A stretch of 61,238 nt of DNA from Actinomycetota bacterium (GTDB lineage: Bacteria > Actinomycetota > JAHEXW01), in contig JANXYU010000007.1 in the NCBI GenBank assembly GCA_025355855.1, forward strand, positions 1-61,238, given 5' to 3'. Every line of letters begins with the position of its first letter. Within the stretch, counting starts at the first letter, position 1. The notes under the pieces were generated by a model. It was not told where the DNA came from and searched no databases. It saw nothing but the letters and a program-made list of their open reading frames with translations. The translations under genes and the position numbers were made by a program. Below, piece after piece: positions 44,194 through 53,371 of the stretch.

Positions 44194-45266
44194 TTTATCT
44201 TCTCCAGCCGCTTGACCCTGTCTTCTCTGGCCAGAGCATCAACGACTTCTTGTAGGTTGCCTTCGAGGACCTGTTCCAGGTTGTGAACGGTCAGGTTAAT
44301 GCGGTGATCAGTGATCCGATTTTGCGGATAGTTATAGGTTCTGATCTTCTCGCTGCGGTCGCCCGTGCCGACCTGCATCCGGCGGCTTTCCGCAATCTCG
44401 CCTTGTTGGGTTTCCACCGCGTGCCGATAAAGTCGAGCGCGCAAAACGCGCATTGCCTTCTCCCGGTTCTGGAGCTGACTCCGTTCGTCCTGGCAGGATA
44501 CGACAACGCCCGTTGGTAGGTGTGTTATACGCACCGCCGAATCGGTCACATTGACGTGCTGGCCGCCCGCGCCGCTGGAACGGTACGTATCGATTCGTAA
44601 GTCGCCCGGCTCGATCTGCACATCGATCTCATCCACCTCGGGCATGACGGCAACGGTCGCGGTCGACGTGTGGATCCGGCCGCCTGATTCAGTTTCCGGA
44701 ATCCGTTGGACCCGGTGGACACCTGATTCGTATTTCAGAGCCCCATAAACATCCCGGCCTTTTACTGAGAAAATGATTTCCTTGAAACCGCCGGCGTCGC
44801 CCTCGCTTACGCTTAGGACTTCGATTTTCCACCGGTTGAGCTCGGCAAAACGGGTATACATACGTTGCAGGTCACGCGCGAACAAGCCAGCTTCCTCGCC
44901 GCCCGCTCCCGCCCTGATCTCCATAATGACGCCTTTGGCATCAGCCGGATCGCGGGGCAAAAGCTGTTCTTTGAGCTGGTCTTCCAGCGTCGTCTGCCGT
45001 ATCCGCAGTCCGGTCAGTTCGGCGGTGATGAACTCCCGCATGTCGGGATCTTTCTCTTCCGTCAACATGGTCTCGGATTCGGCCGCCTGGCCCAAGGTAT
45101 CACGCAGGTCTCGGGCCGTGGTAATGATGTCCGTCAGTTCGCTATACTCTTTGCTTAGTTTTCTATACTTGTCCTGGTCGGTAACCGTGGCCGGCAGAGC
45201 CAGCTCGGCTTCGATGTCAGCGTAGCGTTTTTCGATGCCGGCGACTTTATCAAGCATTCGCTTCAC
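44190..45266 (-). CDS. prfA: Peptide chain release factor 1
   Basis: Terminates translation at UAA and UAG. The GGQ loop is RSSGAGGQHVNVTDSAVR (~235) and the codon-reading P-x-T motif is PET in RVQRIPETESGGRIHTS. Length 358 is standard. It overlaps the DUF1385 gene by 17 nt. RF1 does not read UGA, so it would not compete for the selenocysteine codon of fdhA. Confidence 0.97.
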   Translation of the reverse strand: MKRMLDKVAGIEKRYADIEAELALPATVTDQDKYRKLSKEYSELTDIITTARDLRDTLGQAAESETMLTEEKDPDMREFITAELTGLRIRQTTLEDQLKEQLLPRDPADAKGVIMEIRAGAGGEEAGLFARDLQRMYTRFAELNRWKIEVLSVSEGDAGGFKEIIFSVKGRDVYGALKYESGVHRVQRIPETESGGRIHTSTATVAVMPEVDEIDVQIEPGDLRIDTYRSSGAGGQHVNVTDSAVRITHLPTGVVVSCQDERSQLQNREKAMRVLRARLYRHAVETQQGEIAESRRMQVGTGDRSEKIRTYNYPQNRITDHRINLTVHNLEQVLEGNLQEVVDALAREDRVKRLEKIK

Positions 45267-46137
45267 CAGACGCGACGTCTTCCTGACGGACAGCCTCGTT
45301 CAGCGACGCTATGGCGACCTCGATCTGGCCGTGGTCCGGTTCGCGCGCCGTCAGTTTTTGCAGCCACAGTCCGGGCGCCATCAGAACCTTGGTAATCGGG
45401 GAATGCTCGTAACGCCGTGCCAGCCGGGTAAATTCGAAGGTAACCGACGCGATCAAAGGCACCAATAACAGCTGAATTCCGATCCGTGCCAACAAAGATG
45501 TTTTGGGAATAAGGGCGAAAATCAGAATGGCTATCACCATGACGCTCAGCAAATATCCGGTGCCGCAACCGACATGCAGTGGGCTGTACTTCTCGACATT
45601 GTCTGGCGTAAGGTCCAGACCGGCCTCATAGGCATGCACCGTCTTGTGCTCGGCGCCATGATATTGAAACACTCTCTTGATGTCTTTCATCTGCGCAACC
45701 GCAGCGATATAACCTAGGAACAGCGTAATCCGTACAACGCCCTCGACCAATGACTTTAGAAATGTTGTGTTAGCCACGCCCTTGGTGTAGCCGGCCAGGA
45801 AGGCCGGCAGCAGGATAAATAACAGCACAACAAAAACGATGGCAAAACCGAAGCTGATGATGATTTCCTTGGTGCCGAATTCCTCTTCCTCGCCCGTCGA
45901 CTCCTGCGCCGACCAGGAGAGCGCCTTCAGGCCAAGTAGAAACATCTCAATGAGCGAGACGACGCCGCGCAAGGGAAACCAGGTAAATGGACGCAGACGG
46001 TGAAAAACGGTATCAACTGTTTGGGAGGTGGTAGCGATAGTTCCGTCGGGCTTGCGGACGGCGACGGCCATGGCGCGCGGGCTGCGCATCATGACGCCTT
46101 CCAGAACGGCTTGTCCGCCGATGCGTAAAGGGTTCAT
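45250..46137 (-). CDS. DUF1385 family membrane protein (295 aa)
   Basis: Starts at ATG 46137 (MNPLRIGGQAVLEGVMMRSP), the conserved opening of the family. Several helices follow (FGFAIVFVVLLFILLPAFLAG, VEGVVRITLFLGYIAAVAQM, LLSVMVIAILIFALIP). The hallmark GAEHKTVHAYEAG lies in the middle, with HVGCGTGYLL after it. The function is not established. The gene is regularly found next to prfA and rpmE in Gram-positive bacteria. The ORF upstream of ATG 46137 is only an extension into the thyX tail. Confidence 0.9.
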   Translation of the reverse strand: MNPLRIGGQAVLEGVMMRSPRAMAVAVRKPDGTIATTSQTVDTVFHRLRPFTWFPLRGVVSLIEMFLLGLKALSWSAQESTGEEEEFGTKEIIISFGFAIVFVVLLFILLPAFLAGYTKGVANTTFLKSLVEGVVRITLFLGYIAAVAQMKDIKRVFQYHGAEHKTVHAYEAGLDLTPDNVEKYSPLHVGCGTGYLLSVMVIAILIFALIPKTSLLARIGIQLLLVPLIASVTFEFTRLARRYEHSPITKVLMAPGLWLQKLTAREPDHGQIEVAIASLNEAVRQEDVASGEANA

Positions 46138-46147
46138 GTGGAGGTCC

Positions 46148-46822
46148 TTAGTATTTGTGTTTCGGCCACGCGTCGCCGCAGGCCATTGAGCCTTCGGGAC
46201 AGGCACCGCGCACGCAACCGGGACCGGCGGGAGCGTAAACCGTTGGCGCCAACCCGCGCACTAAGTCCAACATCGCGATGGCGAGATCGCGTATTTCCCA
46301 TTGGGCGCGATTACAGCAGCGCAGCGCAAAGAAATGAAGCAGTTCACGAGCGTTCATAGTGACGACTATTTTGGTCTCGGCAGCATTCGGCAAAACATAA
46401 CGAGCGTCTTCGGCCGCCACCCCGTCATCGAGCAAAGCTTTATACGCATCCAGAGACGCTTGGTTAAGCGCTTCAAATTTGGCTAAGGCGACGCTGTTGG
46501 CCGCTATGGTCGGAGGCGTTATAAACGCGAGATTATCATAAGTCACGTAACGTTGCGATTGTTGATTATAGGAGGCGACCCGGTGGCGCACCAGCTGGTG
46601 ACTACAGGCGCGGGAAATGCCGTCAATGGCAAACGTGAAGGAAGCATGTTCGACGGCGCTGTGATGACCGCTCTTGACCAGGAATCGGACCAGCTTGGTT
46701 ACTTCATCGCCAGTCATGTCGTCAAACAATTCGTCGGCGCCAATGGCCGCGTAGCACAAACGCCCGGCCGCGGCGATGGTGCGCTCCGGGTCAGGCGTAT
46801 GTTCGAGCAGTTTGACGTTCAT
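46148..46822 (-). CDS. thyX: Flavin-dependent thymidylate synthase
   Basis: Makes dTMP from dUMP with methylene-THF, FAD and NADPH. The ThyX motif is present: QLVRHRVASYNQQSQRYV (RHR-x-x-S pattern). LLHFFALRCCNRAQWEIRDLA is the second family block. The C-terminus is Cys-rich (GPGCVRGACPEGSMACG), which is less usual and may bind a metal. Length 224. No thyA was seen here. Confidence 0.95.
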   Translation of the reverse strand: MNVKLLEHTPDPERTIAAAGRLCYAAIGADELFDDMTGDEVTKLVRFLVKSGHHSAVEHASFTFAIDGISRACSHQLVRHRVASYNQQSQRYVTYDNLAFITPPTIAANSVALAKFEALNQASLDAYKALLDDGVAAEDARYVLPNAAETKIVVTMNARELLHFFALRCCNRAQWEIRDLAIAMLDLVRGLAPTVYAPAGPGCVRGACPEGSMACGDAWPKHKY

Positions 46823-46826
46823 CTAA

Positions 46827-47090
46827 TTAGGCACTCCCGGGTTTTGTCGTAGCTTCGGGAGCTTTTGCCTCCTCGGCGGGTTTCTTCTTGGTCACATCGC
46901 CATATTTTTTCTGAAAACGTTCGACACGCCCGCCGGTATCGACAAACTTCTGCTTGCCCGTATAGAAAGGGTGGCACTTGCTGCAGATCTCGACATGCAG
47001 TTCCGGCTTGGTCGATCGAGTGGTGAATGTCTCCCCACACGAGCACTTAACCTTAGTCTCTTGATAGTCGGGGTGGATCTCTTTTCTCAT
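46827..47090 (-). CDS. rpmE: 50S ribosomal protein L31
   Basis: Starts at ATG 47090 ([19 protein letters not shown]), behind GGAGG. The zinc-type L31 cysteines are present (CSC in the first block and [25 protein letters not shown] in the second). At 87 aa it has a Lys/Glu/Ala-rich tail of about 20 residues beyond the usual core. It lies between rho and thyX. Confidence 0.96.
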   Translation of the reverse strand: MRKEIHPDYQETKVKCSCGETFTTRSTKPELHVEICSKCHPFYTGKQKFVDTGGRVERFQKKYGDVTKKKPAEEAKAPEATTKPGSA

Positions 47091-47103
47091 CGTTCCTCCG
47101 TAT

Positions 47104-47168
47104 GGGGTCAGGTCGTGCATCTTGACATCCAGCAGTCAATCAGGCCTCGAAGATTGCCAGACCTGACC
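47104..47168. repeat. REP-like hairpin with GGTCAGGTC arms
   Basis: GGGGTCAGGTC at 47104-47114 and GACCTGACC at 47160-47168 are inverted 9-bp arms. The inner CATCTTGACAT resembles the REP-like elements that accompany REP-associated (Y1) transposases in other genomes. No such transposase lies in the window. It stands in the leader of rpmE. Confidence 0.55.
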
Positions 47169-47193
47169 ACGCTGGTTGTTCCATTCTAACATT

Positions 47194-48534
47194 TTAGCCG
47201 GCAGCGGGGTTCTTCTCCAACTCTTTCAAGAACAGCGCGTTCGATTTGGTGTCTTTTGTTTTGGCGATCAATAAATCGATAGCCTGGGTCGGCTCTAGGG
47301 CATGCAGGACTCGGCGAAGTTTCCAAATCTGCTGGGCTTCGTCCGGGTCGAGCAAAAGCTCTTCCTTCCGGGTGCCGGATTTATCGATATCAATGGCCGG
47401 GAAGATGCGCTTATCGGCCATCTTACGGTCGAGATGCAGCTCCATATTACCGGTTCCCTTAAACTCTTCGAAGATGACCTCGTCCATCCGGCTGCCGGTG
47501 TCGATCAGAGCGGTCGCGATGATGGTCAGACTGCCGCCATTTTCGATGTTCCGCGCCGCTCCAAAGAAATGTTTGGGCGGGTAAAGCGCAGTCGAATCGA
47601 CACCGCCCGACAGAATCCGGCCGCTGGTCGGGCAGGTAAGGTTGTAGGCGCGAGCCAGACGGGTGATAGAATCCAGCACGATCACAACATCTTTCTTGTG
47701 CTCGACTAAACGCTTAGCGCGTTCCAGGACCAGCTCCGCCGCCTGGATATGATTCTCCGCAGGCATGTCGAAAGTCGAGGAGACGACGTCGCCGTCGATG
47801 CTTCGCTCCATGTCGGTGACCTCTTCGGGACGCTCGTCGACCAATAAGACCAACATCTGCACTTCCGGATGGTTGTGTGTGATCGAGTTGGCGATCTGTT
47901 TGAGGATTGTTGTCTTACCGGCTTTCGGCGGGGAAACGATCAACCCGCGCTGGCCTTTGCCAATAGGCGCGACTAAGTCAATGATGCGAGCGGTAATGTT
48001 CTTTTCGTCTGTTTCCAGCCGGAACTGATCCAGCGGGTAGATCGGCGTCAAGGTTTCGAAAGTCGCCCGAGTGCGGGCGTGCTCCGGGTCCTCGGCGTTC
48101 ACGGCCTCGATTCGCAAGAGCGCGCTGAATTTCTCGGTGTTCTTCGGCGGCCGCACTTGGCCCTTGACCTTGTCGCCTTTACGCAGATGAAAGCGACGGA
48201 TCTGGGAGTTAGAAACATAGATGTCTTGGTCCCCGGGCAGATACCCCTTGGTCCGCAAGAAACCATATCCGTCTGCCAGAATATCCAGGACGCCTTCCTT
48301 GGTCAACAGGTTATCCTCGCCGTTCTTGCCTTGGCCTTCGGAGGCAGGTTTATCCGCTCCCTCGGTCGGTCTTTCCTTGTCCTCAACCTTGGCCGGTTTG
48401 GCCGGCTCGGGCTCTGCCGCCAGCTGTTCAATAAGTTCGTCTTTCTTCAGCTTGGCAACACCTTTCAGTCCGGCTTCCTGCGCTAATTCCTGCAGGTCTT
48501 TCAGGGGTTTCTCTTGCAAGTCCGTTTTTTGCAC
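47194..48534 (-). CDS. rho: Transcription termination factor Rho
   Basis: RNA-dependent hexameric helicase. N-terminal Rho_N helices ([28 protein letters not shown]) are followed by a charged insert of about 35 residues, rich in Glu, Lys and Pro, as often in actinobacterial Rho. The RNA-binding fold is [27 protein letters not shown]. The P-loop is [15 protein letters not shown], the Walker B is [16 protein letters not shown]. Start GTG 48534 with AGGAGG. Length 446. Confidence 0.97.
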   Translation of the reverse strand: MQKTDLQEKPLKDLQELAQEAGLKGVAKLKKDELIEQLAAEPEPAKPAKVEDKERPTEGADKPASEGQGKNGEDNLLTKEGVLDILADGYGFLRTKGYLPGDQDIYVSNSQIRRFHLRKGDKVKGQVRPPKNTEKFSALLRIEAVNAEDPEHARTRATFETLTPIYPLDQFRLETDEKNITARIIDLVAPIGKGQRGLIVSPPKAGKTTILKQIANSITHNHPEVQMLVLLVDERPEEVTDMERSIDGDVVSSTFDMPAENHIQAAELVLERAKRLVEHKKDVVIVLDSITRLARAYNLTCPTSGRILSGGVDSTALYPPKHFFGAARNIENGGSLTIIATALIDTGSRMDEVIFEEFKGTGNMELHLDRKMADKRIFPAIDIDKSGTRKEELLLDPDEAQQIWKLRRVLHALEPTQAIDLLIAKTKDTKSNALFLKELEKNPAAG

Positions 48535-48552
48535 AGTCCTTTGTTCCTCCTC

Positions 48553-49200
48553 TTAAAGGTTCTTAACCTTTTCCCAGTCGCTCAAAAAGGCGGCAATTCC
48601 TTTGTCTGTTAGCGGGTGTTTAATCATTTTTTGAAAGACTTCGTAGGGGACCGTCGCGATGTCACAACCCAGCATCGCCGCTTCCACCACGTGCTGCGGG
48701 TGCCGCACACTCGCGCAGATTACTTCCGTCTGAATATCGTAGTTCTCATAGACCGTCATGATCTCTTCGATTACCACCATTCCGTCGTTGCCCGCGTCGT
48801 CGACGCGTCCGACGAAAGGACTGACGTACGCAGCTCCCGCATGTGCGGCCAGCAGGGCTTGGTTCGCGCTAAAAACCAGCGTCATGTTCACATCTATACC
48901 CTCGCCTGCTAAAATCGCGGTCGCGGCCAGACCCTCCGGCATGCACGGGATCTTCACCACAACATTTTCAGCCAGACTGGCCAGTTCTCTGGCTTCCTCC
49001 ACGATGCCAGCGCAATCGGGACAAACGGCCTCAGCGCTAACCGGGCCGTCTACGATCGCCGCGATCTCCTTGATCAGGGTGTGAAATTTCTTTCCTTCTT
49101 TGGCCGCCAGGGTGGGATTGGTCGTGACACCGCTCAAAATTCCCCAGCTGTTAATCTCTTTGATCTCGTCGACATTCGCCGTGTCGATGAATAAATCCAT
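48553..49200 (-). CDS. Transaldolase / fructose-6-phosphate aldolase family
   Basis: Small (215 aa) TIM-barrel of the TalC/FSA type. Schiff-base Lys in [15 protein letters not shown]. Other marks are [31 protein letters not shown] and [13 protein letters not shown]. Family members act as transaldolase or as fructose-6-phosphate aldolase, and sequence alone does not separate them. GGGGAGG precedes the ATG. With rpiB it fits the non-oxidative pentose pathway. Confidence 0.92.
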   Translation of the reverse strand: MDLFIDTANVDEIKEINSWGILSGVTTNPTLAAKEGKKFHTLIKEIAAIVDGPVSAEAVCPDCAGIVEEARELASLAENVVVKIPCMPEGLAATAILAGEGIDVNMTLVFSANQALLAAHAGAAYVSPFVGRVDDAGNDGMVVIEEIMTVYENYDIQTEVICASVRHPQHVVEAAMLGCDIATVPYEVFQKMIKHPLTDKGIAAFLSDWEKVKNL

Positions 49201-49210
49201 ACTTCCTCCC

Positions 49211-49238
49211 CAATAGTTGTTGGTAGTTGGTTGTTAGT
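49211..49238 (-). repeat. Degenerate 7-mer array between 2-phosphoglycerate kinase and transaldolase genes
   Basis: On the minus strand: ACTAACA-ACCAACT-ACCAACA-ACTATTG, followed by the transaldolase ribosome site. It starts about 11 nt after the upstream stop codon. Confidence 0.5.
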
Positions 49239-49249
49239 ACGACTAACCT

Positions 49250-50173
49250 CTAATTGCCGCTCGTTTCGCCGACGAAGATTGCGTCTAGTACGTATCTAAG
49301 GATCTTGGCTATTGTTTGATCCAGATTATAACTGCCGAAAATCGGTACATTACGCTCTTTCGCCAGCTTCTTTACATAGTTCTGGATTTTTCTGATGTTC
49401 TCAAAATTGGCGACGTATTTGTCGGACGGCCGCTCTTTGGCGCCCTCCATCTCCCGGATGTAAAAATGCGTCCGATGCTGTTCCTCGTCGTTGACCGCGA
49501 CGACGAGCTCCACGATAAAAGCTCGCTCGCGGTATTCCGGCTTGATGAAGCCCGGCAAAAGATGCGCCCCTTCGACCACCATATTGACGCCCTCATTGAT
49601 GGCTCTTTCGATGATCGCCTCGACCCCGATCGTGACCAGCTCGCATTGCTCAGTAAATCCGACAATCACAGGGTCCGCTGACTTCGGCATAGGAAACCGC
49701 AAAAGCTTCCAGGCCGTAAAAGAGCTGCCGTACAGCGCCGGCATGAGCTCCTTGGAGAACTGCATGCGCATAACCTCGCGAATGCTGTCCGTCGAACTGA
49801 TCCTAACAATACCAAGGCGGTGCGCCAGTTCAGCGGCAATAGTCGACTTGCCGACCCCCGTGGTGCCTCCTACCAGGACAATGACCGGTTTATCAAGTTT
49901 CCCCAACTTGCGCCAGTGGCGGTAGTTGGCGGCGTACCCATCGCCATAAGTCTGGCTGAGCAGGTCCGTCACCATCTCGTCTAAATCCGGGATGGCGATC
50001 TGATAAGCTCCATTCTCTCGCAGCGCGTCCTCGATCTGTTGCGCTATGCGATAAGACTTGGCCGGCGCCAGGCCTGTTGCCATTATCGAACCGGCCAACA
50101 TACCCTTGGAAAACGGCAGACTGCGCTTCTTGCCGCTGATCAGTATAGGTTTGTCTTTTGCGGCGTTCTTCAT
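49250..50173 (-). CDS. 2-phosphoglycerate kinase
   Basis: Phosphorylates 2-phosphoglycerate to 2,3-diphosphoglycerate. The N-terminus is an ATP-cone-like regulatory domain (ILISGKKRSLPFSKGMLAGSIMATGL...YRIAQQIEDAL). The P-loop kinase domain begins VIVLVGGTTGVGKSTIAAELAHRLG (~98-122) and continues with ISSTDSIREVMR, VVEGAHLLPG and HFYIREMEG. Length 307. It starts next to the stop of the cyclic-DPG synthetase gene, so both steps of cyclic 2,3-diphosphoglycerate synthesis are in one transcript. Confidence 0.9.
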   Translation of the reverse strand: MKNAAKDKPILISGKKRSLPFSKGMLAGSIMATGLAPAKSYRIAQQIEDALRENGAYQIAIPDLDEMVTDLLSQTYGDGYAANYRHWRKLGKLDKPVIVLVGGTTGVGKSTIAAELAHRLGIVRISSTDSIREVMRMQFSKELMPALYGSSFTAWKLLRFPMPKSADPVIVGFTEQCELVTIGVEAIIERAINEGVNMVVEGAHLLPGFIKPEYRERAFIVELVVAVNDEEQHRTHFYIREMEGAKERPSDKYVANFENIRKIQNYVKKLAKERNVPIFGSYNLDQTIAKILRYVLDAIFVGETSGN

Positions 50174-51529
50174 TTACCCTCTGCGTTCTTTATCCCTGGC
50201 GCGGGCGGTCTCCGCCGAAAGCAGCAATAATTCCCGCAATTGGCCGTCACCGCCAACGGTAACCGGGCAGTTATCCATAAAGACCACATCCAAACCATTG
50301 TCTATACCGTATCCCGTTACGACGTCGACGCCGGCCGCTTTTAGCTCCGTCATGAGAACGTCCGCCGGAGCTGCGGCGGCCAAGTCCGATCGTAGTAACG
50401 GCCGGTTGGATAAGTGGTGACTGACGCCGACGACTTCGCAACCGTATTCGGCAATCAGATAATCACTAATAACGCCGCCCACGCCGACCGGCGCGGTTGT
50501 CGCGACGAATACACGCCGCCCAGCGATGTCGTCCAGCGGTTTCGGTCTAAAAACCGTTTGCACGACTTTGATGTTCGGTACGGCCGCTTTGATTCCTGCG
50601 GTCAGCCGGGCTATCTTTTCAGGTGAAGCCAGCGGCTCCTCACACATCGTCAAAACCGCCAAGCCGGCTAGACTTAACCGGTAGGGACCGAAGTTGCCCA
50701 GGATATAGTCTTCCGGCTGTCCGGCTCCGACTATGACTACGGTCGCGTCCGTCCTAATCGGCGGAATCGCGGCGCCGCTGCCTTCAAAGACGATGAACTC
50801 CTCCGGCAAGCCGTCGGCGATTCGCGCGCCCTCGGCTACGTTTGAAACGTAGACTTGGCCCGCCATCCCGCCGCCGCAACGCCGGCAGCCGACCGTTGTC
50901 ACCCGGCTCATTAAAGCGTCTTCATAGTGGTCTGACGCCGCGTGCCGGCCTTGCCGGCTCAGTTGGAGCAGGTATTCGGGTGTCAAGTTGATCTCAGTGC
51001 CCTGAATGACCTCTGGTTCGGCCGGACCGCCCCGGCCCATGGCCACCACGCAGGGGTGAAATCCTTCAGTCTTCAGTTCGCGGCAGATATAGGCTGAAAC
51101 GGCAGTTTTGCCCGTTCGTTTGCCTGTGCCGATGATTGAGATTGAGGGCTTATGGACAATGTCCTCAAAGATAGGCGGTTCAAACAGGAAGTCCGAACCC
51201 TTATATGATATATCTGCCTTCAGGATTCGGCAAGCGAATTCAAATCTCTCCTTGTATCCTACCACCGGTTCGTCGCTCAAGTCAATGAACACGTCCGGCT
51301 TGTGGCTGGTTATCGCCTGGTCAATACCGGCAAGGGGATCTCTGTCGAGAATGACGGGGACGCCAAATCCGTCCAGATTCGTGCTGTCCGTGACCTTCTC
51401 GGTCCCCCCGATGAAAACCGCGCCAACCAATTCGAAGGCCGGGTCGGTTGCGATCCGGTCCAGTCCCAGCTGGATGACCGGAAAGTAGTGTTCACCATCG
51501 ATTAAAGCGACGGCCCGCTGCCGTGCCAC
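50174..51529 (-). CDS. Cyclic 2,3-diphosphoglycerate synthetase
   Basis: Closes 2,3-diphosphoglycerate to the cyclic form, a stabilising solute and phosphate store known from Methanothermus and relatives. Starts at GTG 51529 (VARQRAVALIDGEHYFPVI), with AAAGGATGG upstream; the longer frame overlaps the previous gene. Family marks are the opening ALIDGEHYFPV, DVFIDLSDEPVVGY, a P-loop IIGTGKRTGKTAVSAYI (~132-148), VVAMGRGGPAEPEVI, GCRRCGGGMAG and FIVFEGSGAAIPP. Length 451 matches archaeal enzymes. It follows the phosphoesterase stop by one base. Confidence 0.9.
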   Translation of the reverse strand: MARQRAVALIDGEHYFPVIQLGLDRIATDPAFELVGAVFIGGTEKVTDSTNLDGFGVPVILDRDPLAGIDQAITSHKPDVFIDLSDEPVVGYKERFEFACRILKADISYKGSDFLFEPPIFEDIVHKPSISIIGTGKRTGKTAVSAYICRELKTEGFHPCVVAMGRGGPAEPEVIQGTEINLTPEYLLQLSRQGRHAASDHYEDALMSRVTTVGCRRCGGGMAGQVYVSNVAEGARIADGLPEEFIVFEGSGAAIPPIRTDATVVIVGAGQPEDYILGNFGPYRLSLAGLAVLTMCEEPLASPEKIARLTAGIKAAVPNIKVVQTVFRPKPLDDIAGRRVFVATTAPVGVGGVISDYLIAEYGCEVVGVSHHLSNRPLLRSDLAAAAPADVLMTELKAAGVDVVTGYGIDNGLDVVFMDNCPVTVGGDGQLRELLLLSAETARARDKERRG

Positions 51530-51530
51530 C

Positions 51531-52256
51531 CTAGCCCATCCTTTCCTTGATCTCGCCGACACGCTTTTTGTACACCGCGGCCTGCCCGTTTTCTATCTCG
51601 ACGATGTTGTAGCAAGGTTCGGCGTCGCCGCGCAACCGCAAAGAACTGGCGGTGCCGGCGTTGGCCAGAGTCATGCGCCCGAATTGCCAGAGATGGGGAA
51701 CGTGCTTGTGGCCTGACAAAACCATGTCGACGTCCAGTTGGAACAACATTTTCAAAACATCCCCGGCGTCCAGGACAATGTTCCTCTCTCGGCCTGTCCC
51801 CGGCACCGGCAGAAGATGATGATGCATGACCAGGACGCGGAAATCAGCCGGGGCTTCAAAATGCTCCCTGATCCACGTGTACCGGTCGCGGCCGACTCGG
51901 CCGTCCTTGTTGTCGAGCATGCTGGAGTCGATGCAAACGAAGACTACACCATTACGTCGCAGAACCTGGAAGCGAGAGCCGAAGATTTTCTCAAAATGGA
52001 CGTGGCCGACGTTGCGGCTATCATGGTTGCCCGGGATAACGACAACGCGCGGGCAGGTGATCGTCTTGATATAGGCGCGCGCGGTCTCATATTCAACCTT
52101 AAGCCCAAGTGTCGTCAGATCGCCGCCAACAATGACGACGTCGGGCGCCAAGTCGTTGATCTCAGCGATCGTCGCTTCCAGCAACTCCGGCCGGAAGTAA
52201 TGGTCGCCGACGTGAATATCGCTTAGTTGAGCGACTACGGTCTTTTTGTTTGCCAA
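51531..52256 (-). CDS. Calcineurin-like metallophosphoesterase
   Basis: Dinuclear-metal hydrolase of 241 aa. All five motifs can be seen: AQLSDIHVGDHY, VIVGGDLTT, VVIPGNHDSRN, RVLVMHHHLLP, and LSGHKHVPHLW. It is of the CpdA/Icc-like size class, but substrate is not determined. It is followed closely by the cyclic-DPG synthetase gene, so a role in phosphoester turnover there is conceivable but only contextual. Confidence 0.92.
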   Translation of the reverse strand: MANKKTVVAQLSDIHVGDHYFRPELLEATIAEINDLAPDVVIVGGDLTTLGLKVEYETARAYIKTITCPRVVVIPGNHDSRNVGHVHFEKIFGSRFQVLRRNGVVFVCIDSSMLDNKDGRVGRDRYTWIREHFEAPADFRVLVMHHHLLPVPGTGRERNIVLDAGDVLKMLFQLDVDMVLSGHKHVPHLWQFGRMTLANAGTASSLRLRGDAEPCYNIVEIENGQAAVYKKRVGEIKERMG

Positions 52257-52292
52257 TCAGATCACCTCATTGGGTCGTTTGTCGAAGAAGCA

Positions 52293-52390
52293 GATTATGG
52301 GGATTATTAAGAGTATAAGGAGTATAGAAACCCCGCTTGCACCTAAACCGGCTTTCATAATCCCTATAATCCTTATACTCCTTATGCTCC
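52293..52390. repeat. Inverted array of degenerate 9-mers, locus 2
   Basis: Left arm 52293-52327: GATTATGGG-GATTATTAA-GAGTATAAG-GAGTATAG. Right arm 52356-52390, on the minus strand: GAGCATAAG-GAGTATAAG-GATTATAGG-GATTATG. The spacer lies between sppA (upstream) and the phosphoesterase gene. Confidence 0.75.
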
Positions 52391-52406
52391 TGCTTCAGTC
52401 CTCGCC

Positions 52407-53351
52407 CTACTTCGGTACGCTATTCTGGGCTGGCAGGGCGGTTCTATCCATCATATTGAACAACTTGTTTAAGGCGCCCAAGCCGTTTGATGACGTGGGG
52501 TTAACCAGAAGATTCCAAAGCGATATCTGGCCATACGTGACAATCCCTGGCTCGCCGGTGATCTTGCCTAACTTCCCGGCCCGTATCACGGCGTCCCGAT
52601 AATTACCCAAGCTGTCAATCAAACCCAGCTCCTTAGCCGTGCTTCCGTTCCACGTCTGGCCTGTCGCCAACTCTCTCACTTTGGCTTCAGGTAGATCACG
52701 GGACGCGGCAACATCGGAAATGAACTGGTCATAGACCTCTTTTGCCTCTTGATCGAGAATAGCTGTTTCCTCAGCGGTAAGCGCCCGGTCGCCGCTTCCC
52801 ATGTCCTTATACTTGCCTTGTTTGATCGTCTGGTATTGGATGCCCAGCTTGTTGTATAGGTCCTGCAGGTTCGGGATTTGCATGATGACGCCGATGCTGC
52901 CGACCGACGAAGCCCGGCTGGCCATGATCTCGTCAGCGGCGCAAGAGATATAGTAAGCACCCGAGGCGTCGACATCCGCCGCTGATACGACTATCGGCTT
53001 ACTTATCCGCTTTACCTCTTCGAAGATTTCTTGACTGGCCGCGGCGCTGCCCCCGGGGCTATCGACGCGTAAAACGATCGACGCGACCCTGGAGTCCTTG
53101 TCGGCTTCACGCAGCTGGCCGATTATAGACTCGGGTGTCGCTGTGGCACTGCCGCTTAACAGACCGCTCTGCGATGAGGACGCTATGACGCCGTCCAGAT
53201 GGATCACGGCTACGCTGCCCCTGGCTGTCATCGGAGTCGCGCTGCCGGCCGCGCTGGCGACCGCAATGGCGGCAACCATCGATCCGCAGCACAATAACAG
53301 CACCAGAACAACACCGATTATTACCCCGATGGTCCAACCCTTCTTAGACAT
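52407..53351 (-). CDS. sppA: Signal peptide peptidase SppA (short form)
   Basis: Membrane serine protease degrading cleaved signal peptides. N-terminal helix GVIIGVVLVLLLCCGSMVAAIAVA, then LRVDSPGGSAAASQEIFEEV, the catalytic Ser in SRASSVGSIGVIMQI (~160), and the catalytic Lys in QYQTIKQGKYKDMGS. At 314 aa it is the single-domain form of Gram-positive bacteria and archaea. Ser/Lys dyad residues are intact. Confidence 0.93.
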   Translation of the reverse strand: MSKKGWTIGVIIGVVLVLLLCCGSMVAAIAVASAAGSATPMTARGSVAVIHLDGVIASSSQSGLLSGSATATPESIIGQLREADKDSRVASIVLRVDSPGGSAAASQEIFEEVKRISKPIVVSAADVDASGAYYISCAADEIMASRASSVGSIGVIMQIPNLQDLYNKLGIQYQTIKQGKYKDMGSGDRALTAEETAILDQEAKEVYDQFISDVAASRDLPEAKVRELATGQTWNGSTAKELGLIDSLGNYRDAVIRAGKLGKITGEPGIVTYGQISLWNLLVNPTSSNGLGALNKLFNMMDRTALPAQNSVPK

Positions 53352-53371
53352 TAAAGTCCTCCCCCTTCGCT

